Positions 6,109 to 12,187 of a stretch of 12,198 bases of DNA are shown here, in pieces. The stretch is from GCA-002840305 sp964609365 (GTDB taxonomy: Bacteria; Patescibacteriota; Patescibacteriia; Patescibacteriales; UBA12465): assembly GCA_964609365.1 (NCBI GenBank), contig CAZSRC010000023.1, positions 1-12,198 on the forward strand, in the 5' to 3' direction. Positions within the stretch are counted from its first letter, which is position 1. The number at the start of each line of letters is the position of its first letter. The notes beneath the pieces are model-generated. The model did not search any database, was not told the origin of the DNA, and was given only the letters and a program-made list of their open reading frames with translations. The position numbers were made by a program, and so were the translations under genes.

Positions 6109-7239
6109 ATGATTTTTAAAAAAATATTTTTAATTATTTTTGTTTTTTTATTAATACCTTTTGCCTCTTTGGCGCAAGAGGATTTTTCTATTAAAAAGGA
6201 TCATATTTTTAAAGCAAAGATTTTAGATATTATTGCCGAAGATAAAAAAATAAATGAAAATAATCAAGAAATATTACAACAAAATATTAAATTAATTGGT
6301 CTAGATTCCTCCTTCGAAAATAAAGTTTTTATTTTTCACGGAATAGGTGATATAGAATTAATAGGTCAAAAAATTTTTAAAAAAGGTGATAAAGTTTTAG
6401 TTAACGCTTCTTTTGATGATTCTAAAAATGATTATAATTATTATATTATAGATTATATCAGAAGTAGTTCTTTGTTTTTTGTATTTTTAGTTTTTTTATT
6501 GTCAGTTATTTTAGTTGGCGGATTTAAAGGTTTTAGATCTATTTTTTCTTTATTTTTAACATTTTTGATTATTCTTTATTTTATTATTCCTCAAATAATG
6601 GCTGGTGTAAATCCCGTTATGATTGTTTTAGTTGGTTCAATTTTTATTCTCTTTTTTGTAATTTATATAACAGAGGGTTTTAATTTAAAGTCGCATCTAG
6701 CTCTTTTTTCAACTATTATTAGTTTATTTTTGGTTGTTTTTATTTCTTGGTTTTTTGTTTATCTAACAAAATTAACTGGAGCCTTTAATGAGGATGTTTT
6801 TGTTTTAATAAATATTGGACAACAAGCAGTCAATTTAAAGGGAATGTTATTAGCAGGAATGATTATAGGTGCTATTGGCGTTTTAGATGATGTTATAATT
6901 TCTCAGGTTGTTTCCGTTGAACAAATTATAGAGGCTAATCCTTATCAAAACTGGAAAGAGGTTTTTAAAAAATCTTATAAAATAGGCGTTTCTCATATAA
7001 GTTCAATGACTAATACTTTGTTTTTAGCTTATGCCGGAGCATCCCTACCTCTTTTAATGTTATTTGTTAGTCCGGAAAATCCATTTAATAATTTAGAGCA
7101 AATAATAAATAATGAAGCAATTTCTACTGAAATAGTAAGAGCTCTAAGTGGAAGTATAGGCTTAATTTTATCAGTTCCGATAAGCACTTTAATAGCTTCT
7201 TGGATATTTGTATATAAAAAAAGAAAAAATAATATATAA
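6109..7239 (+). CDS. YibE/F family multi-pass membrane protein
   Basis: The protein belongs to the YibE/F-like family (Pfam PF07907), found in Firmicutes and many CPR genomes; its transport substrate or other role is not known. The 376 residues begin with a hydrophobic signal/anchor (about 5-22, ending at an ASLAQ site that could be cleaved), followed by a soluble extracytoplasmic part of about 95 residues. Six or seven membrane helices follow (about 121-137, 142-161, 166-187, 196-219, 244-262, 301-321, 345-368). Family hallmarks are GAIGVLDDVIISQ at 254-266, HISSMTNTLFLAYAG at 296-310 and GLILSVPIST at 351-360. It opens a tightly packed plus-strand operon. The start at 6109 puts the signal sequence right at the N-terminus and is preceded by an A/T-only leader. 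Its codons are T-rich, as expected for the right side of the origin. Confidence 0.88.
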   Translation: MIFKKIFLIIFVFLLIPFASLAQEDFSIKKDHIFKAKILDIIAEDKKINENNQEILQQNIKLIGLDSSFENKVFIFHGIGDIELIGQKIFKKGDKVLVNASFDDSKNDYNYYIIDYIRSSSLFFVFLVFLLSVILVGGFKGFRSIFSLFLTFLIILYFIIPQIMAGVNPVMIVLVGSIFILFFVIYITEGFNLKSHLALFSTIISLFLVVFISWFFVYLTKLTGAFNEDVFVLINIGQQAVNLKGMLLAGMIIGAIGVLDDVIISQVVSVEQIIEANPYQNWKEVFKKSYKIGVSHISSMTNTLFLAYAGASLPLLMLFVSPENPFNNLEQIINNEAISTEIVRALSGSIGLILSVPISTLIASWIFVYKKRKNNI

Positions 7240-7243
7240 TTTT

Positions 7244-7936
7244 ATGAAAAAAAATGTTTTAAAAATTAACTACAAAACAGAGTTTTTACCAGTTTTTTTA
7301 ATTTTGCTTTCCTTTGCTTTTTCTGTATTTTTTATAAATAGTTTTCCTGATATAGTCGCTATTCATTGGGATATAAATGGAAATCCCGATAATTTTAGTA
7401 ACAAATACTTAGCAGCATTGTCTATTCCGATTATAATTTTATTAATTTATTTTTTATTAACATTTTTACCAAATCTTGATCCAAAAAAAGAAAGATATTC
7501 AGAATTTTCTAAAATCTATAATTATTTTAGATCCCTTATTATATTTTTTATGTTGTTTGTTTATCTTGTTTCTGGTTTTAATAATTTGGGCTATAATATT
7601 TCCATCGCCAAATTGATGCCAGTTTCTATAGGGGTTTTATTTTTTTTAATTGGTTTTTATATGAAAAAAATAAAAATGAATTGGTTTGTTGGCGTTAAAA
7701 ACCCATGGACTCTTTCTTCTGAATATGTTTGGGATAAAACCCATAAATTTTCTGGTAAAATTTTTATGTTTTCAGCATTACTTTTTTTCTTAACAGCATT
7801 TATTTCTTCTTCTTATAAAATATTTTTATTTATCATCGCATTGTTTTTAATTATTTTTTCAACAACTATTTATTCTTATCTTATCTATCTTAAGGAAAAT
7901 AAAAAAATAAAAAATAAAAAAAATGGAGATAACTAG
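7244..7936 (+). CDS. SdpI/DUF1648-family membrane protein
   Basis: The 230-residue product has the two-part layout of SdpI-like proteins. An N-terminal DUF1648 segment has a helix (about 14-31) followed by the pattern PDIVAIHWDINGNPDNF (35-51), and a C-terminal SdpI segment has GVKNPWTLSSEYVWDKTH at 150-167 between membrane helices. About six helices are visible (14-31, 55-75, 95-113, 122-140, 172-188, 190-214). In B. subtilis SdpI is the immunity protein and signal receptor for the SdpC toxin. No toxin-like gene is seen here, so immunity is not claimed. The start at 7244 begins just after the yibE-like stop; an in-frame ATG at 7208 would overlap that gene by 32 bp and add a stretch unlike the family's start. 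The last 14 bases overlap the next gene. Confidence 0.85.
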   Translation: MKKNVLKINYKTEFLPVFLILLSFAFSVFFINSFPDIVAIHWDINGNPDNFSNKYLAALSIPIIILLIYFLLTFLPNLDPKKERYSEFSKIYNYFRSLIIFFMLFVYLVSGFNNLGYNISIAKLMPVSIGVLFFLIGFYMKKIKMNWFVGVKNPWTLSSEYVWDKTHKFSGKIFMFSALLFFLTAFISSSYKIFLFIIALFLIIFSTTIYSYLIYLKENKKIKNKKNGDN

Positions 7937-8717
7937 CACGGCCAATCCAAAAATAAAAAAAATATCAAAAATGATTAAGGATTCTAGTCTTAGAAATAGT
8001 GAAGGCCTTATCGTTGTTGATGGCAAAAGAGAAATAGAAGAGGCTCTAAATTCTTCCTGGGATATTTTAGAATTTTTTTATTGTTTAGATTTTATAAAAA
8101 ACGAAGAAGATGTTTTTTTAAAAAAAATTAAAATAAAAGCAAAGAGTAGTTATGTTTTAGATAAAAAAGTTTTTGAAAAAATTTCTTATAAAAAAAACCC
8201 AGATGGTTTTTTGGCAATAATTTCTTTTAAAAAAAATAATTTAGATGATTTTAAACTTAAAAAAAATTCATTAATTTTAGTATTAGAGTCAGTTGAAAAG
8301 CCAGGCAATCTCGGAGCAATTATTAGAACTGCTTATGCCTCGGGTGTTGATCTTATTATCTTAAATGATCAAAAAACTGATTTTTATAGTCCTAATGTTA
8401 TTCGCGCTAGCACTGGTTTTATTTTTTCCATGCCTGTTGTTATTGATTCTATTGATAATACAATCTCTTGGTTAAATAAAAATAATATAAATATTTTTTT
8501 AACAACAATAGATTCTAGCTCTAATCATTTTTCCGCAGATTTAAAAAAATCATCAGCTATTATTTTTGGGACTGAGGCTTTTGGTCTTAGTGAAAAATGG
8601 TTAAGTACTAAGTCTAAAAAAATAAAAATACCAATGATAAAAGGAGTGGATTCTTTAAATGTGTCTGTTTCGGTTGGTATTATTGTTTATGAAGCTATAA
8701 GGCAAAGAAGCTTATGA
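7923..8717 (+). CDS. TrmH/SpoU-family RNA 2'-O-ribose methyltransferase
   Basis: SPOUT enzymes of this group transfer a methyl group from S-adenosylmethionine to a ribose 2'-OH in rRNA or tRNA through a knotted SAM site. The 264 residues show an N-terminal substrate-binding domain (about 1-105; starts EITSTANPKIK, typical of RlmB/TsnR-like members) and a SpoU domain (about 114-262). Motif 1 is EKPGNLGAIIRTA at 125-137 (N129, R135), motif 2 is IIFGTEAFGLSE at 213-224 (G216, E218) and motif 3 is IPMIKGVDSLNVSVS at 236-250 (S244, N246). The methylated nucleotide cannot be told from sequence; 23S rRNA is the likeliest target class. The gene overlaps its upstream neighbour by 14 nt and the downstream gene by an ATGA, indicating translational coupling. 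Its TGA stop shows that TGA is not reassigned. Confidence 0.93.
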   Translation: MEITSTANPKIKKISKMIKDSSLRNSEGLIVVDGKREIEEALNSSWDILEFFYCLDFIKNEEDVFLKKIKIKAKSSYVLDKKVFEKISYKKNPDGFLAIISFKKNNLDDFKLKKNSLILVLESVEKPGNLGAIIRTAYASGVDLIILNDQKTDFYSPNVIRASTGFIFSMPVVIDSIDNTISWLNKNNINIFLTTIDSSSNHFSADLKKSSAIIFGTEAFGLSEKWLSTKSKKIKIPMIKGVDSLNVSVSVGIIVYEAIRQRSL

Positions 8718-9661
8718 ATTGGTTAATACTTACAATATTATCTTATTTGATGTTGGCTATAGTTAATTTAGGCGATAAATTTATAGTTGATAAACTTTTA
8801 AAAGATGGGAAAGCCTATGCTTTTATAGTTGGATTTTTAAGCTCTTTTGTTTTAATTTTTTCTCCATGGTTTTTAGAGTGGCCAGGTTTTTTTGTTTTTT
8901 TTATTAGCATTCTTTCTGGAATTTTTTTTATTTTGGCATTATGGTCAATGTTTGAGGCTTTAAAAAGGGACGATGCTTCTAGGGTTGTTGTGGTTGTCGG
9001 AAGCGTTATACCTGTTTTTACTATTATTTTTTCAATATTTTTTTTAAAAGAAAATTTTTCTATTAATCAATGGATAGGTATTTTTTTTCTTATAATTGGA
9101 ATGCTTATAATTTCTTTTTTAATTAGTAATAAAAAAAAGATCCCACTTTTTCTAAAAAAAATATACTCCGTACTATCTTTAAAATATAAAAAAAATTGGA
9201 TATTTTTGGCAATTTTATCTGCTCTTTGTTACTCTTTATTTTTTATTGGAAGTAAATATTCTTATCAAAATCAAGAATTTTTTAGCGCTTTTATTTGGAT
9301 AAAAATTGGCGGACTTTTTATTTCTTTATTTTTCTTATTAGATGAAAAAAGTAAAAAAGAAATTTTAAATAACTTTAAAAAGAAAAATAAAAAAAATGGA
9401 CCAAATAAATTTTTTGTATTTATAAATCAGTTTTTAGGAGCTGCCGCTTCTTTGATTCAAAGTTATGCTATTTACCTAGGTCCGGTTGCCATTATTAATG
9501 CTTTGCAAGGTGTTCAATATGCCTTCTTGTTGATTTTAGGAATATTTTTTTCTATTTTTTTTCCAAAAATATTAAAAGAGGATATATCAAAAAGTGTTTT
9601 AATTAAAAAAATATTAGCAATTATTTTAATAGCCATTGGTTTATATTTTATTTCTATATAA
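8714..9661 (+). CDS. EamA-family (DMT superfamily) transporter
   Basis: This inner-membrane protein of 315 residues has about ten hydrophobic helices in two halves of five (about 3-20, 33-52, 59-80, 90-111, 116-137; then 162-180, 188-208, 233-254, 260-283, 297-314), separated by a basic loop (139-161). This is the duplicated EamA layout of drug/metabolite exporters. The end of the first repeat is seen in the stretch SVIPVFTIIFSIFFLKE (97-113) and of the second in the region 258-285. The substrate is unknown; family members export amino acids, sugars or drugs, or flip undecaprenyl-linked sugars (ArnE/F type). The ATG overlaps the stop of the methyltransferase gene as ATGA. The glycosidase-like and glycosyltransferase genes that follow make an envelope sugar role possible, but that is inference. 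Confidence 0.85.
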   Translation: MNWLILTILSYLMLAIVNLGDKFIVDKLLKDGKAYAFIVGFLSSFVLIFSPWFLEWPGFFVFFISILSGIFFILALWSMFEALKRDDASRVVVVVGSVIPVFTIIFSIFFLKENFSINQWIGIFFLIIGMLIISFLISNKKKIPLFLKKIYSVLSLKYKKNWIFLAILSALCYSLFFIGSKYSYQNQEFFSAFIWIKIGGLFISLFFLLDEKSKKEILNNFKKKNKKNGPNKFFVFINQFLGAAASLIQSYAIYLGPVAIINALQGVQYAFLLILGIFFSIFFPKILKEDISKSVLIKKILAIILIAIGLYFISI

Positions 9662-9665
9662 AAAT

Positions 9666-10676
9666 ATGTTTAAAAATAAAAAAATTATTTTTTTGTCTTT
9701 GCTAATTCTGGTTTTATTTTACCTTTTTTTGCTTTTTAAAGTTTTTAATCATTATCCCAAAAAAATTAATTTACAATATGAAAAAAATTTTTTTGGAGTA
9801 ACTTATTCAAAAAAATATGCCGAAGAAATTGGACTAGACTGGAGAGAGGCTTATATTGATATTTTAGATGAATTAAATGTTAAGCAAGTTAGAATACCGG
9901 TTTATTGGAATGATATAGAAAAAGAGCCAGGTATTTTTGATTTTAATGAATATAATTTTTTAATCGAAGAAGGTGAAAAGAGAGATGTTGAATTTATTTT
10001 AAATTTTGGAATGAGGGTTGCTCGTTGGCCAGAGTGTCATTTTCCTTCTTGGCTAGATATTCAAAATAAAAAAAACTTACAAGAAAAAACTATTTCTATG
10101 ATTGATGCTGTTCTTTATAATTTTGAAAAATATGATTCCATTAAATATTTGCAAGTTGAAAATGAGCCATTATTAAATTCTTTTGGTATTTGTCCAAAAA
10201 GTGATTATAATTTTTTAAAAAAAGAGGTTGAGTTTGTGAGAACTAAAAGTGATAAACCAATTATAATAACAGCTACTGGTGAATTAAGTTTTTGGAAAAA
10301 AGAGGCTTCTTTGGCTGATTTTTTTGGAACAACTATGTATAGGGTTGTGCATAATAAGTATCTTTCTTATATAAAATATCCTTTTCCTGATTGGTTTTAC
10401 CCTTTAAAAGCTAATTTAGTAAATATTAATAAAGAAAAATCTTTTATTATTGAATTACAGGCAGAACCCTGGATTTCAAAAGAAGATATTGCTAATATTC
10501 ATAATACTGAGTATCAGAAATCTTTTAATTTACAACAATTTAAGGCTAATGCTCAGTTTGCTATTAATACTGGTTTTAATAAAGCTTATTTATGGGGCGT
10601 AGAGTGGTGGTATTTTAAACATAAATTAGGTTTTAATTCTGATTATTGGAATTTTGCTAAAACACTTTTTAAATAA
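9666..10676 (+). CDS. Membrane-anchored clan GH-A glycosidase-like protein
   Basis: The 336-residue protein has an uncleaved-looking signal anchor (about 7-27) and an extracytoplasmic (beta/alpha)8-barrel domain similar to GH5/GH42-type enzymes. Seen: VRIPVYWNDIEKEPGIFDF (75-93) as in early strands of GH-A barrels, the strand-4 acid/base motif VENEP (164-168, E167), a strand-7 ELQAEPW (263-269) offering E263 or E267 as nucleophile, and YLWGVEWWYF at 308-317 near strand 8. The two cysteines C124 and C176 are the only ones and could pair. Similar proteins in CPR genomes tend to be annotated as cellulase or beta-galactosidase; the substrate is unknown. The start at 9666 is chosen over an in-frame ATG at 9636, which would overlap the EamA gene by 26 bp and add residues before the basic start of the anchor (MFKNKK). 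It is followed 2 nt later by the glycosyltransferase gene. Confidence 0.78.
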   Translation: MFKNKKIIFLSLLILVLFYLFLLFKVFNHYPKKINLQYEKNFFGVTYSKKYAEEIGLDWREAYIDILDELNVKQVRIPVYWNDIEKEPGIFDFNEYNFLIEEGEKRDVEFILNFGMRVARWPECHFPSWLDIQNKKNLQEKTISMIDAVLYNFEKYDSIKYLQVENEPLLNSFGICPKSDYNFLKKEVEFVRTKSDKPIIITATGELSFWKKEASLADFFGTTMYRVVHNKYLSYIKYPFPDWFYPLKANLVNINKEKSFIIELQAEPWISKEDIANIHNTEYQKSFNLQQFKANAQFAINTGFNKAYLWGVEWWYFKHKLGFNSDYWNFAKTLFK

Positions 10677-10678
10677 CT

Positions 10679-11398
10679 ATGATTTCTATTGTCATCCCAA
10701 CATTAAATGAGGAAAAATATTTACCAAATATTTTAAATGACTTAAAAAAACAATCTTTTAAGGATTTTGAAATTATTGTTTCAGATGCTAACTCTGAGGA
10801 TAAGACGGGAGACGTGGCAAGATTAAACTCTTGCAAGTTTATTTTATCTAAAAAAGAAGATAGACATCCTTCTATTCAGAGGAATAATGGCGCCAAAATT
10901 GCTCAAGGTGATTTAATTTTATTTTTAGATGCTGATACTAGAATTTTTGACAAGGAATTTATTAAAAAAACTGTTGATTATTTTTATAAAGAAAATTTAG
11001 TAATAGCTGGTTTTTTTATAGATTTTCAAAATAAGAAACTTTTTTATCGCTTTTATTATTTTGTTTATAATAATTTGGCTTATTTAGCTCAAAAAATAAA
11101 GCCACTAGCACTAGGGGCTGGGATTATTATTAAAAAAGATATTCATTTTAAATTAAATGGCTTTGATCAGGAGGTCTTTATAGGAGAGGATCAGCTTTAT
11201 TGTGAAAAAGCGGCTAAGTTTGGTAAGTTTTCTTTAATAAAAAATACAAAAATATTTTTTTCTACAAGAAGATTTGAAAAAGAGGGTCCTTGGAGATTAT
11301 TTTTTAAATTAGTTTATTCAACTTTATATGTTTTAATTTTTGGGCCAATTAAAAAGAAGATTATAAATTATGATTTTGGTAATTTTAAGTCTTTTTAA
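10679..11398 (+). CDS. Family 2 glycosyltransferase
   Basis: This is a GT-A fold enzyme of 239 residues that transfers a sugar from a nucleotide sugar to an unidentified acceptor, probably at the cytoplasmic membrane face. Seen in order: SIVIPTLNEEKYL at 3-15, the nucleotide-binding SDANSEDKT at 35-43, the metal-binding DAD (84-86) in LFLDADT, GAGIIIKKD at 146-154, and GFDQEVFIGED at 161-171 with the acidic pair E170/D171 that usually holds the catalytic base. A hydrophobic segment at about 207-224 near the C-terminus may touch or cross the membrane, after a basic STRRFEKEG stretch. The start lies 2 nt after the stop of the glycosidase-like gene, so the two are probably translated from one message. 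No terminator is seen in the 52 bp after it, so transcripts may run on into tRNA-Arg. Confidence 0.9.
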   Translation: MISIVIPTLNEEKYLPNILNDLKKQSFKDFEIIVSDANSEDKTGDVARLNSCKFILSKKEDRHPSIQRNNGAKIAQGDLILFLDADTRIFDKEFIKKTVDYFYKENLVIAGFFIDFQNKKLFYRFYYFVYNNLAYLAQKIKPLALGAGIIIKKDIHFKLNGFDQEVFIGEDQLYCEKAAKFGKFSLIKNTKIFFSTRRFEKEGPWRLFFKLVYSTLYVLIFGPIKKKIINYDFGNFKSF

Positions 11399-11408
11399 TT
11401 ATAATAAA

Positions 11409-11437
11409 TTGACTTTTATTTTTTAGTTTGTTAAATT
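11409..11437 (+). promoter_or_regulatory. Promoter for the tRNA-Arg / methyltransferase / tRNA-His unit
   Basis: TTGACT (11409-11414, five of six consensus bases) and TAAATT (11432-11437, four of six) are separated by exactly 17 bp. Transcription would begin around 11444, a few bases before the tRNA-Arg gene. It starts 10 bp after the stop of the glycosyltransferase gene. Confidence 0.55.
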
Positions 11438-11450
11438 ATTTGATATAAGA

Positions 11451-11522
11451 GTCCCTGTAGTTTAATGGATAGAACATCAGCCTTCTAAGCTGAATATCTA
11501 GGTTCGATTCCTAGCGGGGACA
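11451..11522 (+). tRNA. tRNA-Arg (anticodon TCT)
   Basis: The acceptor stem GTCCCTG/CGGGGAC (11451-11457/11515-11521) pairs over seven positions with one T-G. The anticodon stem TCAGC/GCTGA (11477-11481/11489-11493) encloses loop 11482-11488 with anticodon TCT at 11484-11486, reading AGA. The T arm is 11498-11502/11510-11514 with loop TTCGATT, and A11522 is the discriminator. CCA is not encoded. Only three bases separate the discriminator from the ATG of the next gene. Confidence 0.96.
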
Positions 11523-11525
11523 CAT

Positions 11526-12056
11526 ATGATTTATATTTTAGTTTTAATTCAAATTGTTCTTTTGGTAATTTTATTTTTTGTTATTATTCAGTTTTATAAT
11601 ATAGTTTTTAAAGGTTTTGCCCCTTTTATTTCTACCAAGTTTAATGCAATTATTTCTATTTTAAAAGAACTTGATTTAAGTGGAGATGAATGTGTTTATG
11701 AGCTTGGGGCTGGAAGCGCTGGCTTTCTTAGGGCTATTGAACAAAAATTTAAAAACAAAAAATTAATTGGAGTTGAAAATTCTTATTGGCCATATTTTCT
11801 TACAAAAATACAAATAAGTCTATCTGCAAGCAGTATAAAACTTATAAAGAATGATATTTTTAAGGTAAATTTAAAGGAGGCGGATATTATTTATTGTTTT
11901 TTGAACTCTAAAACCATGAACAAGTTGGCTAAAAAATTTAAAGAAGAGTGTCGTCCAAATACTTTAATTATTAGTTATATTTTTCAAATAAAAGAATTTG
12001 AATATGAGAAGGTAATTAAAGATGGAAGTAATAATATTTATTTTTATCGAATTTAA
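11526..12056 (+). CDS. Small membrane-anchored class I SAM-dependent methyltransferase
   Basis: The 176-residue protein has one N-terminal membrane helix (about 3-26) and a short Rossmann-like methyltransferase domain. Seen: a GFAPF segment (30-34), motif I ELGAGSAGF at 59-67, an acidic residue E84 at the end of the second strand, ND at 109-110 near the adenine pocket, and the strand-4 segment ADIIYCFL at 119-126. The layout (membrane anchor, Pro-containing segment, motif I, short C-terminus) resembles FAM173-type protein lysine methyltransferases, whose mitochondrial members modify the ADP/ATP translocase and ATP synthase subunit c; this likeness is by eye and the substrate is unknown. The ATG at 11526 is the only sensible start (the next Met is residue 131), yet it sits 3 nt after tRNA-Arg, leaving no room for a leader once the tRNA is cut out. 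tRNA-His follows 11 nt after the stop. Ile codons are 11 ATT to 1 ATA in the first 50 codons. Confidence 0.8.
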   Translation: MIYILVLIQIVLLVILFFVIIQFYNIVFKGFAPFISTKFNAIISILKELDLSGDECVYELGAGSAGFLRAIEQKFKNKKLIGVENSYWPYFLTKIQISLSASSIKLIKNDIFKVNLKEADIIYCFLNSKTMNKLAKKFKEECRPNTLIISYIFQIKEFEYEKVIKDGSNNIYFYRI

Positions 12057-12067
12057 TTTCGATTTAT

Positions 12068-12140
12068 GGTGGCTATAGTTTAGCGGCTAGAACACTGGTT
12101 TGTGGTACCAGTAGTGAGGGTTCGATTCCCTCTAGCCACC
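12068..12140 (+). tRNA. tRNA-His (anticodon GTG)
   Basis: The acceptor stem is 12069-12075/12133-12139, with the extra G-1 at 12068 opposite C73 at 12140, the mark of histidine tRNA. The D stem GTTT/GAAC is 12078-12081/12090-12093. The anticodon stem CTGGT/ACCAG (12095-12099/12107-12111) encloses the loop with GTG at 12102-12104. The T arm is 12116-12120/12128-12132 with loop TTCGATT. CCA is not encoded. No separate promoter is seen, so it is probably cut from the transcript that also carries tRNA-Arg and the methyltransferase. Confidence 0.95.
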
Positions 12141-12156
12141 CATTGATCTGTACCCC

Positions 12157-12187
12157 AAAAAGTAGACAAAATTTGTCTACTTTTTTT
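12157..12187 (+). terminator. Intrinsic terminator after tRNA-His
   Basis: GTAGACAAA (12162-12170) and its perfect complement (12172-12180) form a nine-base-pair palindrome around A12171. In RNA the innermost pairs would open to form the loop. An A run (12157-12161) precedes the stem and seven T residues (12181-12187) follow, so the stem can extend to about 14 bp and end in a U tract. It closes the tRNA-Arg / methyltransferase / tRNA-His unit and, because of the A run, could also act on transcripts from the right. The outer GTAC at 12150-12153 and 12188-12191 extends the symmetry imperfectly. Confidence 0.85.

Noticed and set aside
7208..7243. In-frame upstream ATG for the SdpI-like gene
   Set aside because: It would overlap the yibE-like gene by 32 bp and add a Lys-rich stretch not expected before the first helix; the ATG at 7244 follows the upstream stop directly.
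7244..7936. SdpI-like protein as immunity factor of a local bacteriocin system
   Set aside because: No SdpC-like or other small secreted toxin gene is near, and SdpI/DUF1648 proteins are widespread without toxins.
9636..9665. In-frame upstream ATG for the glycosidase-like gene
   Set aside because: It lies inside the EamA gene and would add ten residues before the natural basic start of the signal anchor at 9666.
11873..11880. AAAGGAGG, a perfect Shine-Dalgarno-like sequence
   Set aside because: It lies inside the methyltransferase coding sequence (Lys-Glu-Ala codons) with no ATG or GTG at a useful distance that opens a credible frame.
213..12056. Alternative genetic code with TGA as Gly or Trp
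   Set aside because: TGA is the natural stop of the TrmH/SpoU gene and no conserved domain is interrupted by TGA.
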